64,000 nucleotides of DNA from Brucella anthropi ATCC 49188 (GTDB lineage Bacteria > Pseudomonadota > Alphaproteobacteria > Rhizobiales > Rhizobiaceae), in NCBI RefSeq assembly GCF_000017405.1, contig NC_009667.1, forward strand, positions 682,001 through 746,000. Direction: 5' to 3'. Below are positions 26,149 to 34,479 of this stretch, one piece after another (within the stretch, counting starts at the first letter, position 1; each line of letters starts with the position of its first letter). A program made the translations under genes and the position numbers. The notes beneath the pieces are model-generated. The model was given only the letters and a program-made list of their open reading frames with translations. It was not told where the DNA came from and made no database searches.

Positions 26149-26819
26149 TGGTCACGACAGATAATCTCAAAAGCTATTTCGAGAAAGCGCGTCGCTTTGA
26201 TCAAGACCGCATGATTCAGGTCGAGCGATCAAATCGCGTGGCGTGGTCGATCGCAATTGCTGCCGGTATTGTTGCCGGCATATCAATCCTCGCCGTTGCG
26301 AGCTTAGCGCCGCTGAAAACTGTCGAACCTTTCGTGGTTCGTGTCGACAATTCTACCGGGATCGTGGATGTCGTTTCAGCGCTGTCGGCGACCGCTGGCA
26401 CTTACGACGAAGCCGTGACCAAATATTTTGCGGCAAAATATGTTCGTGGACGCGAAGGCTATGTCTGGAGCGAAGCCCAGGAGAATTTTCGAACAATTGC
26501 GCTTCTCTCTACGCAAGCCGAACAGGCGCGGTTCGCAGCTACTTATCGTGGCAGCAATCCGCAATCACCACAAAATGTCTATGGCCGTTCTGCCACGGTG
26601 CGGATTAACATCGTCTCCATCGCGCTCATCAATCAAAACGTGGTGTCGGTACGCTACATGCGTAGCGTAACCCGCGGTGAAGAAGTCCGGACAACACATT
26701 TTGTTGCGACCCTCACCTATTCCTACGCCAACGCTCCCATGTCATCGACAGACCGACTGGTGAATCCGCTTGGTTTCGCTGTTAGCGAATATCGGGCAGA
26801 TCCGGAGGCAATCGATTGA
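26148..26819 (+). CDS. virB8: VirB8-like inner-membrane scaffold protein
   Basis: A protein of 223 residues with an N-terminal cytoplasmic segment (YFEKARRFDQDRMIQVERSN), one membrane helix (AWSIAIAAGIVAGISILAV) and a periplasmic NTF2-like domain (PFVVRVDNSTGIVDVV; YVRGREGYVW; VSVRYMRSVTRG). VirB8 links the inner-membrane complex to VirB9/VirB10. The ATG at 26148 shares its first base with the preceding stop. It overlaps virB9 by one base. Confidence 0.92.
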   Translation: MVTTDNLKSYFEKARRFDQDRMIQVERSNRVAWSIAIAAGIVAGISILAVASLAPLKTVEPFVVRVDNSTGIVDVVSALSATAGTYDEAVTKYFAAKYVRGREGYVWSEAQENFRTIALLSTQAEQARFAATYRGSNPQSPQNVYGRSATVRINIVSIALINQNVVSVRYMRSVTRGEEVRTTHFVATLTYSYANAPMSSTDRLVNPLGFAVSEYRADPEAID

Positions 26820-27679
26820 TGCGTTTTCCAATCATCGTCACATTTTTTCTGGCGTCATCTGTGTCCAGTGTCCTCGCGCTGGAGATACCGACAACAGCAT
26901 CGCAGGACAGTCGGGTCCGTTTTGTCAGTTATCAGCCTTACAATATCACAAGGATCATCGGGTCCTTGCGCTCCTCGGTTCAAGTCGAGTTTGCTCGGGA
27001 TGAGGAAATTGCACATGTGGCGCTTGGCAACAGCGTTGCCTGGGAAGTCGCACCAGCCGGTAATATCTTGTTTTTAAAACCACGAGAAAACCAACCGATT
27101 ACCAATATCTCTGTTGTAACGACACGTCGGGACGGGTCTACGCGCAGTTACCAGATGGAACTTAAGGTGCGGGAGGGCTCGGTAGAAGTCGGAGAGAATA
27201 CTTATTTTTATGTGAAATTCAGATATCCACACGACCAAGCCGAACTGCGCCGCCAGCAAGCTGCGGTCCAGGCGCGCGCAGCCCAAGCCAAGGATGCTGA
27301 CAATGTGCTGTCGCTTCACGAGGCATATGGTCCGCGCAACTGGCGCTACTCTGCACAAGGGGCAGAGGCACTGGAGCCGCAAAGCGTCTACGACAACGGT
27401 AAAATCACGACATTTTCCTTTGCGGGCAATCAGGAAATGCCTGCAATCTATATGGAAAATTCTGACGGGTCGGAGAGCCTCGTACCCAAAACTGTCGATG
27501 GCAATCTGGTCATGGTCCATACGTTAAGCCGCAAATTCATTCTGCGACGAGGCAAAGATGTGCTGTGCGTATTCAATGAAGCCTATGACCGGATTGGCAT
27601 CAACCCTGCCACAAACACGACGTCTCCGTCCGTTGAACGCATCGTGAAACCGGATCTGGCGGGACAGGGGAAGAAGTGA
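26819..27679 (+). CDS. virB9: VirB9-like outer-membrane-complex protein
   Basis: A protein of 286 residues with a signal peptide (MRFPIIVTFFLASSVSSVLA), a CagX/VirB9 N-terminal domain (DSRVRFVSYQPYNITRIIG) and a C-terminal beta-domain (ITTFSFAGNQEMPAIYMENS, VMVHTLSRKFILRRGKDVLCVFNE). VirB9 with VirB7 and VirB10 forms the outer-membrane core ring. The ATG shares a base with the virB8 stop. A TTG one codon earlier is possible but less likely. Confidence 0.93.
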   Translation: MRFPIIVTFFLASSVSSVLALEIPTTASQDSRVRFVSYQPYNITRIIGSLRSSVQVEFARDEEIAHVALGNSVAWEVAPAGNILFLKPRENQPITNISVVTTRRDGSTRSYQMELKVREGSVEVGENTYFYVKFRYPHDQAELRRQQAAVQARAAQAKDADNVLSLHEAYGPRNWRYSAQGAEALEPQSVYDNGKITTFSFAGNQEMPAIYMENSDGSESLVPKTVDGNLVMVHTLSRKFILRRGKDVLCVFNEAYDRIGINPATNTTSPSVERIVKPDLAGQGKK

Positions 27680-28860
27680 TTAATATGGCCGAGACTGAGG
27701 AACATCAGATCCCAGGCGAGCGCGCCGAAACGGTTACAGCTACACGCGTCGACAATAATCCTGTTCTCAAGCGCGGTGCTGTTGCACTCGCCATTGTGTT
27801 GTTTATTGGCTTTGCTCTGTGGTCGACATCTGGAAACAAAACAAAGGACAGCAATATCGAGACCGAGCGCGTCGTGATCCGCCAAACGACACCCTTTGAG
27901 GCGGCAAGAGAAAAGACAGAGCCGGTTGAAGAAAAGCCGGTGGTAAAACTGCCAACACCGGTCCTTGAAGACCCCATGCCCCAAGTGGACGAATTGCTTG
28001 ATGCCGCCCGTCGTGCGCCCGTTATGGCCTATAGCGGGGGACAGAAAAATTCGGCCTTGCGAGGCGAAGGCGGGAACGGCAGTAATGCGGTGCCAGATGG
28101 GAATTTTGTGCCAATTGATGGCAATTTTATTGGCCAGAACCAGCAGAATGCCGACGAACAGCGGTTCGAAAACCTTCTGCGACCGACCCGACTTGAGGGA
28201 TCGCGCGCCGGTATGCTCGGAAATCGCGATTTCATCATCGCCATGGGTAGTTCGATCCCTTGTGTGCTCGAAACTGCACTTGCCTCTGATCAGCCGGGCT
28301 TTGCAAGCTGCGTGATCAACCGCGATGTTTTATCCGATAACGGCCGCGTGGTGCTGATGGAAAAGGGAACCCAGCTTGTCGGGGAATATCGTGGCGGTCT
28401 CCAACGGGGGCAAAAACGTCTGTTTGTGCTTTGGAACAGGGCGAAAACGCCGCAAGGTGTGGTCGTCACGCTTGCCTCGCCAGCAACAGATGCGCTTGGC
28501 CGCGCTGGCGTTGGTGGGCAGGTCGATACGCATTGGTGGGAGCGCTTTGGTAGTGCGCTTCTCCTTTCCGTCGTCGGCGATGCGACAAGTTACGCGAGCA
28601 GTCGTCTGCAAGACGGCAATTTTGATGCACAAAATACCGCGGATGCCGGCAAACAGGCTGCTGCCATTGCAGTAGAGCAATCAATTAATATTGCCCCGAC
28701 ACTCCACAAGCATCAGGGGGAATTGGTCTCCATCTTTGTCGCTCGCGATCTCGATTTTGCAGGCGTTTACCAGCTCCGTGTAACCGAACCTAGAAATCGC
28801 ATTCTCGATCGGGCAGCTTTGGGTGATTTCCACCCGCCATCGACGCTTGTGACAAAATAG
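27676..28860 (+). CDS. virB10: VirB10-like channel protein
   Basis: A protein of 394 residues with a short cytoplasmic tail, one membrane helix (GAVALAIVLFIGFALWS, about 35-52), a proline/acidic linker (about 60-105) and the TrbI/VirB10 beta-barrel domain (FIIAMGSSIPCVLETALASD; GTQLVGEYRGGLQRGQKR; RFGSALLLSVVGD). VirB10 spans both membranes and gates the channel in response to ATPase activity. The GTG at 27676 overlaps the virB9 stop and has AGGGG five bases upstream; ATG 27685 is an alternative. Confidence 0.93.
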   Translation: MINMAETEEHQIPGERAETVTATRVDNNPVLKRGAVALAIVLFIGFALWSTSGNKTKDSNIETERVVIRQTTPFEAAREKTEPVEEKPVVKLPTPVLEDPMPQVDELLDAARRAPVMAYSGGQKNSALRGEGGNGSNAVPDGNFVPIDGNFIGQNQQNADEQRFENLLRPTRLEGSRAGMLGNRDFIIAMGSSIPCVLETALASDQPGFASCVINRDVLSDNGRVVLMEKGTQLVGEYRGGLQRGQKRLFVLWNRAKTPQGVVVTLASPATDALGRAGVGGQVDTHWWERFGSALLLSVVGDATSYASSRLQDGNFDAQNTADAGKQAAAIAVEQSINIAPTLHKHQGELVSIFVARDLDFAGVYQLRVTEPRNRILDRAALGDFHPPSTLVTK

Positions 28861-28868
28861 GTAGACAA

Positions 28869-29870
28869 ATGGCTGAAGCCCAGGACAGCGCCGTCGTTCT
28901 TGAACTTCTAAAGCCTCTCGCGGTCTTCCTGAATGATTGCTCGTTATATGAGATCATTGTCAATCATCCGGGTCAGGTGCTGACGGAAGGGCCGGGTGGT
29001 TGGCAGATACACGATCTTTCTGGGCTTTCCTTTGAAAAACTCATGCGCCTTTCCCGGGCGGTGGCAAGCTTTTCCCATCAAACCATCAATGAAACGCGAC
29101 CGATACTTTCGGCAACACTTCCAAATGGCGAGCGAATTCAAATTGTCATTCCACCGGCCACCACGAAGGGAACGGTCAGCATCACAATTCGGAAGCCATC
29201 ATCGCTTGATTTTACGCTTGATGATCTGGACGCCAATGGCTTTTTCTCTCAGACGCAAACAAGCTTCCGTACCCTTTCAAAAGAGCAAGAACGTTTACAA
29301 GAACTCTACAAAAAAGGGCAATTCAAGGAGTTTCTTCGTCAAGCTGTTATCGCGCGGAAAAATATTATTATCTCTGGCGCGACGGGATCTGCAAAAACCA
29401 CTCTTTCAAAAGCTCTTATCAAGCATATTCCACAACACGAGCGTGTCATTTCGATTGAAGACAGCCCGGAACTTATAATTTCCCAACCAAATCAGGTGCG
29501 TCTGTTTTATTCGAAGGGTTCGCAGGGACTATCAAATGCAGGTCCGAAGGAATTGCTCGAATCGTGCCTGCGAATGCGTCCCGATCGTATATTGCTGCAG
29601 GAACTGAGAGACGGAAGCGCGTTTTATTATATTCGCAATATCAACTCGGGCCATCCAGGATCCATCACAACAGTTCATGCAGATTCTGCCAGACTTGCCT
29701 TCGAGCAACTGACTTTACTAGTCAAGGAATCGGAAGGGGGAAGCGCACTCGAACGCGCTGACATCCGACGTATGTTGGAGATTTCGGTTGACGTTGTTGT
29801 GCAATGTAAACGCACCGATGGAACGTTCCGCGCTGCTGAAATTTACTTCTCCGGCTGTGCGAACGATTGA
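28869..29870 (+). CDS. virB11: VirB11-like hexameric ATPase
   Basis: A protein of 333 residues. The N-terminal domain (about 1-140) binds the membrane. Walker A is GATGSAKT at about 170-177, the Asp box is RVISIEDSPELI, Walker B-like RMRPDRILLQELRDG, and the His box is SGHPGSITTVHADSA. The family usually has GxTGSGKT; here Ala replaces Gly before Lys. VirB11 switches the system between pilus assembly and DNA transfer. It is the last recognisable virB gene; no virD4 follows. Confidence 0.93.
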   Translation: MAEAQDSAVVLELLKPLAVFLNDCSLYEIIVNHPGQVLTEGPGGWQIHDLSGLSFEKLMRLSRAVASFSHQTINETRPILSATLPNGERIQIVIPPATTKGTVSITIRKPSSLDFTLDDLDANGFFSQTQTSFRTLSKEQERLQELYKKGQFKEFLRQAVIARKNIIISGATGSAKTTLSKALIKHIPQHERVISIEDSPELIISQPNQVRLFYSKGSQGLSNAGPKELLESCLRMRPDRILLQELRDGSAFYYIRNINSGHPGSITTVHADSARLAFEQLTLLVKESEGGSALERADIRRMLEISVDVVVQCKRTDGTFRAAEIYFSGCAND

Positions 29871-30090
29871 GCACAATTGGTGGCGCAATAATGATTTTTC
29901 TGCTTTCTCGTCGTCCCAATTTGAACCTTTACCGCGCTGATTTCGCGTTTAATCGATTCTATTGTCGCGGTTGGGCTTTTTTGGTTGGCAGCAGCCTTAC
30001 CGATCGCATAAGCAACGAGGAGCTGGTTCCAGGAGTGCTTGTAATTGTTGCAAGCCTTTCATGAACCTATCCTGCAGTAAGGAGGCCATG
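29871..30090. other. Junction between the VirB operon and ppdK
   Basis: About 220 bp with no supported gene. The sequence includes a T-rich stretch (GGGCTTTTTTGG near 29971) and the ppdK leader. Because the genes to the left are conjugative and those to the right are housekeeping, an island boundary should lie here. I see no tRNA and no obvious attachment repeat. Confidence 0.4.
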
Positions 30091-32754
30091 ATGGCGAAGT
30101 GGGTGTACACGTTCGGCGACGGCAAGGCAGAAGGCGCGGCAAGCGACCGCAATCTTCTCGGTGGTAAGGGAGCGAACCTGGCTGAAATGAGCAGCCTTGG
30201 TCTTCCGGTACCTCCAGGCTTTACCATCACGACCGAAGTCTGCACCTATTATTACGATCATGAGCGTACCTATCCGACTGAACTGAACGATCAGGTTCAG
30301 GCGGCTCTGGCCCATATCGCAAAAGTGACGGAGCGTAATTTTGGCGATGCCGAAAAGCCGCTTCTGGTGTCGGTGCGTTCCGGTGCCCGTGCTTCCATGC
30401 CGGGCATGATGGATACGGTGCTCAATCTCGGCCTCAATGACGAGACGGTGCAGGCTATCGCCCGCGAAGCGGGTGACGAGCGTTTTGCCTATGACAGCTA
30501 CCGTCGCTTCATCCAGATGTATTCGGATGTCGTGCTGGGTGTTGATCATGGCTTCTTTGAAGAAATTCTCGAAGACAAGAAGGCCGATCTCGGCATTGAG
30601 GTCGATACGGCGCTGACGGCCGAAGACTGGAAGGGGGTCATCGCCTCTTACAAGGCTAAGGTCGAGGAAGAACTCGGCCAGCCTTTCCCGCAAGACCCAC
30701 GCGAACAGCTCTGGGGCGCTATAGGCGCCGTTTTCTCAAGCTGGATGAATGCGCGCGCCATCACCTATCGTCGTTTGCACAATATCCCGGCGGCCTGGGG
30801 CACGGCGGTTAATGTGCAGGCGATGGTGTTCGGCAATATGGGTGAAACCTCTGCGACTGGCGTTGCCTTCACACGCAATCCTTCGACAGGCGAGAAGAGA
30901 CTTTATGGTGAGTTCCTCGTCAATGCGCAGGGTGAAGACGTCGTTGCCGGTATTCGCACGCCGCAGAACATCACGGAAGAAGCGCGCATTGCGGCCGGTT
31001 CCGACAAACCGTCGCTTGAAAAGGTAATGCCGGAAGCATTCGCTGAATTCCTCAAGGTCGCTGACCGGCTGGAACAGCATTATCGCGACATGCAGGACCT
31101 CGAATTCACCATCGAACGTGGCAAATTGTGGATGCTCCAGACCCGTTCAGGCAAGCGCACTGCAAAGGCAGCGTTGAAGATGGCCGTCGAAATGGCAGGC
31201 GAAGGCCTCATTTCCGAGGAAGAAGCGGTACTGCGCGTCGATCCGGCCGCGCTTGACCAGCTTCTGCACCCGACCATTGACCCGCGTGCGGAGCGTCAGA
31301 TCATTGGTCAGGGCCTCCCAGCGTCGCCGGGCGCTGCAACGGGCGAAATCGTCTTCTCTTCGGAAGAAGCCGAACAGGCAAAGTCGGAGGGCCGCAAGGT
31401 CATTCTCGTTCGCATCGAGACCAGCCCGGAAGATATTCACGGCATGCACGCGGCAGAAGGCATTCTGACGACGCGCGGCGGCATGACCAGTCACGCAGCT
31501 GTCGTCGCACGCGGCATGGGCAAGCCATGCGTTTCCGGTGCGGGGTCGCTTCGCGTTGACTATCGCAATGGCGTCATGCTAGCAGCAGGCCAGACTTTCA
31601 AGAAGGGCGATGTCGTCACCGTTGATGGTGGCACCGGGCAGGTCCTGAAAGGCGCGGTAGCCATGCTACAGCCCGAGCTTTCCGGCGATTTCGGCAGGCT
31701 AATGGAATGGGCTGACCGGACCCGCCGGATGAAGGTTCGCGCCAATGCAGAAACCCCGGCGGATGCCCGCACGGCGCGTTCGTTTGGTGCGGAAGGCATA
31801 GGCCTCTGCCGGACTGAACACATGTTCTTCGATGGAAGCCGCATTGTCGCCATGCGCGAAATGATCCTTTCCGACAATGAAGAAGGCCGCCGCACGGCTC
31901 TCGCAAAGCTTTTGCCGATGCAGCGTTCGGATTTCGTCGAACTTTTCGAGATCATGAAGGGGCTCCCGGTTACGATCCGTCTGCTTGATCCGCCATTGCA
32001 CGAGTTCCTGCCGCATACGGACGAGGAAGTCGCAGAGGTTGCCCGGTCGATGGGTGTCGATGCGACAAAGCTGCGCGAACGCGCGGATGCCCTGCATGAA
32101 TTCAACCCGATGCTGGGCCATCGCGGCTGCCGTCTGGCTGTATCCTATCCGGAAATTGCGGAAATGCAGGCGCGGGCGATTTTTGAAGCTGCCGTTGAAG
32201 CAGGTAAGAAAACCGGCGAGCACGTGGTGCCGGAAGTGATGGTGCCTCTGGTTGGTCTGAAAGCCGAACTCGATTTCGTCAAGGCGCGCATCGATGCAGT
32301 TGCCAAGGAAGTCATGGCAGAGGCGGGCGTCAAAATCGACTATATGGTCGGCACGATGATCGAACTGCCGCGTGCGGCTTTGCGCGCTGCCGAAATCGCC
32401 GAAACGGCTGAGTTCTTCTCGTTTGGCACCAACGATTTGACCCAAACGACATTCGGCATTTCACGCGACGATGCGTCCTCGTTCCTGACCTCCTATCAGC
32501 AGCGTGGCGTGATCGAACAGGACCCGTTCGTTTCGCTCGATCTCGAAGGCGTTGGTGAACTGGTGGAAATTGCCGCTGAACGCGGACGAAAGACCCGCGA
32601 AAAACTGAAGCTCGGCATCTGCGGCGAGCATGGTGGTGATCCGGCGTCGATCGCCTTCTGCGAAAAGACAGGTCTCGACTATGTTTCCTGTTCGCCGTTC
32701 CGTGTGCCGATTGCCCGTCTTGCCGCTGCGCAGTCGGCCATACGCAAGGTTTGA
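30091..32754 (+). CDS. ppdK: Pyruvate, phosphate dikinase
   Basis: A protein of 887 residues, the normal length. Domains run in order: ATP-grasp nucleotide-binding domain (GGKGANLAEMSSLGLPVPPGF; SVRSGARASMPGMMDTVLNLG), swivelling phosphohistidine domain with the catalytic His in GGMTSHAAVVARGMG (His468), and the PEP/pyruvate TIM barrel (GTMIELPRAAL; FSFGTNDLTQTTFG; the proton-donor Cys in GICGEHGGDP, Cys844). It interconverts pyruvate, ATP and phosphate with PEP, AMP and pyrophosphate, a gluconeogenic route. The open frame extends upstream, but AAGGAGG at 30079-30085 points to ATG 30091 (or 30088) as the start. Confidence 0.96.
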   Translation: MAKWVYTFGDGKAEGAASDRNLLGGKGANLAEMSSLGLPVPPGFTITTEVCTYYYDHERTYPTELNDQVQAALAHIAKVTERNFGDAEKPLLVSVRSGARASMPGMMDTVLNLGLNDETVQAIAREAGDERFAYDSYRRFIQMYSDVVLGVDHGFFEEILEDKKADLGIEVDTALTAEDWKGVIASYKAKVEEELGQPFPQDPREQLWGAIGAVFSSWMNARAITYRRLHNIPAAWGTAVNVQAMVFGNMGETSATGVAFTRNPSTGEKRLYGEFLVNAQGEDVVAGIRTPQNITEEARIAAGSDKPSLEKVMPEAFAEFLKVADRLEQHYRDMQDLEFTIERGKLWMLQTRSGKRTAKAALKMAVEMAGEGLISEEEAVLRVDPAALDQLLHPTIDPRAERQIIGQGLPASPGAATGEIVFSSEEAEQAKSEGRKVILVRIETSPEDIHGMHAAEGILTTRGGMTSHAAVVARGMGKPCVSGAGSLRVDYRNGVMLAAGQTFKKGDVVTVDGGTGQVLKGAVAMLQPELSGDFGRLMEWADRTRRMKVRANAETPADARTARSFGAEGIGLCRTEHMFFDGSRIVAMREMILSDNEEGRRTALAKLLPMQRSDFVELFEIMKGLPVTIRLLDPPLHEFLPHTDEEVAEVARSMGVDATKLRERADALHEFNPMLGHRGCRLAVSYPEIAEMQARAIFEAAVEAGKKTGEHVVPEVMVPLVGLKAELDFVKARIDAVAKEVMAEAGVKIDYMVGTMIELPRAALRAAEIAETAEFFSFGTNDLTQTTFGISRDDASSFLTSYQQRGVIEQDPFVSLDLEGVGELVEIAAERGRKTREKLKLGICGEHGGDPASIAFCEKTGLDYVSCSPFRVPIARLAAAQSAIRKV

Positions 32755-32825
32755 CAGCACGCCACAATTTGGCTTAGCTGCCGGAATAATCTCCGGTGGT
32801 TGAGCCATTTTCAGAAGATATTGTC

Positions 32826-33656
32826 ATGCTTCGTTTTATTGCTTCGGCAGGAGCCGTCATTCTCGCCACGACTGGCATTGCCAGCGCATACGATATCTCG
32901 CCGCAGGAGCGCGCGGAGAATAAGGCTGCGCACGACACGATCAAGATCGTTGAGCCGCAATTGCATATCGCGCGGGGTGGTGCTGCATCGCCCCAGGTGG
33001 CACTGACGCTTGATGCCTGTATGGGCAAGACCGATCATCGCATTCTGGACATGCTGGTGCAGAACCGTATTCCAGCGACGATCTTCGTGACGGGGCGATG
33101 GATAAAGCAGAACCCGGCCGCCATGGCGGTTTTGAAGGCCAATTCCGATCTGTTCGATATCGAGAACCATGGCGCAATGCATGTTCCGGCCATTACCAAC
33201 GAGCCGAAAATGTATGGCATCAAGACAGCAGGATCACTTGAGGCGGTTTATCTGGAAATCGATGCCGGCGCGACGGCGATTACTGATGCCGGAGTGTCGA
33301 AGCCTGTCTGGTATCGCGATGCGACTGCCCGTTATTCGACCGATGCCATCAAGCTGGCAACAAGCATGGGCTACAAGATCGGTGGCTATTCGCTGAATGG
33401 CGATCAGGGCGCCTCGTTGCTGGCGCCGACGGTTGAGCGCCGCATCGCTGCTGCGCGTGACGGCGACGTCATCATCTCGCATATCAACCAACCAACGCGG
33501 TCGGCGGGTGAAGGGGTGGCCAAAGGCGTTCTGGCCTTGAAAGCGAAGGGGATGAAATTCGTGCGACTCAAGGATGTCGAGACGATGATGACACTCAACC
33601 CGGTTGCTCCGCACAATCTTCATGCGGGCGTTCCAAAGCCTGTAGCGCCGAAATAA
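32826..33656 (+). CDS. Exported polysaccharide deacetylase (NodB-like)
   Basis: A protein of 276 residues with a signal peptide (MLRFIASAGAVILATTGIASA). The carbohydrate-esterase-4 fold is suggested by VALTLDACMGKTDHRILDML (first metal Asp), ATIFVTGRWIKQ, the ENHGAMH motif (metal His pair) and DGDVIISHINQP (C-terminal His motif). The usual TFDDG is replaced by TLDAC, so the substrate or activity may differ from chitin or peptidoglycan deacetylases. It follows ppdK on the same strand by 71 bp. The ATG at 32826 is chosen because it begins the signal peptide. Confidence 0.85.
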   Translation: MLRFIASAGAVILATTGIASAYDISPQERAENKAAHDTIKIVEPQLHIARGGAASPQVALTLDACMGKTDHRILDMLVQNRIPATIFVTGRWIKQNPAAMAVLKANSDLFDIENHGAMHVPAITNEPKMYGIKTAGSLEAVYLEIDAGATAITDAGVSKPVWYRDATARYSTDAIKLATSMGYKIGGYSLNGDQGASLLAPTVERRIAAARDGDVIISHINQPTRSAGEGVAKGVLALKAKGMKFVRLKDVETMMTLNPVAPHNLHAGVPKPVAPK

Positions 33657-33680
33657 CCCCGTTCAGGCGCCGTTGACTTT

Positions 33681-34109
33681 CTACTTCGGGGAAAGACTTT
33701 TCATGACGGCGGCGTAGTTGCGGCCAAGGCTTTCAAAAACGGCATTTTCGCCCGTGGGCGGTTCAACGGACAACGTCGTGCCGTCGTTGCGCAATGTGAC
33801 GAAGATAACCTGATCTTCCGGTTGCCCCGCAATGGCAATTGCTCCTATGCGTTGTGCTTCGCTGGTGTCGAGAGCAGGCATATTGAACAGAACTTCGCCG
33901 CCCACACGTTCTGCGGCCTTGGCGAGCGCGGAATCAAAACCTTCGATAAGGACGTCGATGGCTCCAAGCGCAAACTCCAGTTCGACGGCTTCGAGCGTCA
34001 TCGCATCCTCGGCGGTTGTGCCGTCCGATGACTGGTTGCCATTTTGAAGGGCACGATCCATTCCGTCCTCTCCGACGATTGCAATATAAGCCCCCACATA
34101 CGCAATCAT
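33681..34109 (-). CDS. Hypothetical protein with alternating hydrophobic and acidic segments
   Basis: A protein of 142 residues starting MIAYVGAYIAIVGEDGMDRAL, with EAVELEFALGAIDVLIEGFD and IGAIAIAGQPEDQVIFVTLRNDG. I do not recognise a domain. The open frame continues upstream, but those codons run into an extragenic palindrome near 34203-34249, so the start must be later. ATG 34109 has AGAAGG close upstream. It is convergent with the deacetylase gene, with 24 bp between stops. Confidence 0.6.
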   Translation of the reverse strand: MIAYVGAYIAIVGEDGMDRALQNGNQSSDGTTAEDAMTLEAVELEFALGAIDVLIEGFDSALAKAAERVGGEVLFNMPALDTSEAQRIGAIAIAGQPEDQVIFVTLRNDGTTLSVEPPTGENAVFESLGRNYAAVMKSLSPK

Positions 34110-34202
34110 GCCTTCTGTTAGCGGTTGCTGCAATGCCTTTTTATTTGATTTACCTAGCTTTTTCTCACTTATTCTTAAAGCTGGTGATCTTTGCAGGCTA
34201 AG

Positions 34203-34249
34203 AACGCATCCCGAAAAGTGCAAAACGGTTTTCGGATCAGATGCGTGCT
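34203..34249. repeat. Rhizobiales-type extragenic palindrome
   Basis: GCATCCCGAAAAGTG is followed by CGGTTTTCGGATCAGATGC, an imperfect stem-loop seen repeatedly between genes of Brucella-related bacteria. Related copies occur at 36731, 41279, 61931 and 62811 in this window. Confidence 0.75.
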
Positions 34250-34479
34250 GAACAAACAATTGGAGCGCCAATCTGCCGTAATCAGATTGAATTGCGCCCC
34301 TGGAGGGTGCTGCCCCTAATGCGATTTGCCTAATCTATCAAGCACGCCAAACGTGCATTAGTTATTGCTTTTGTAGATCGCTAAATATTCCCCCGACAGG
34401 TTTTGATCGCGGTCAATGCTCTTTCATCCCGAATCTTCGACGTTCTCCTCATCACAAGGGAATTGGTGTCGGAGGGCAC

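Noticed and set aside
29962..30090. An N-terminal extension of ppdK by about 43 residues
   Set aside because: The extra codons read as Cys/Ser/Arg-rich noise and a strong AAGGAGG lies immediately before ATG 30088/30091, where the family's N-terminus begins.
31699..32445. A 248-residue minus-strand open frame opposite ppdK
   Set aside because: It lies wholly inside ppdK, whose active-site motifs are complete; the minus frame has no motif or ribosome-binding site.
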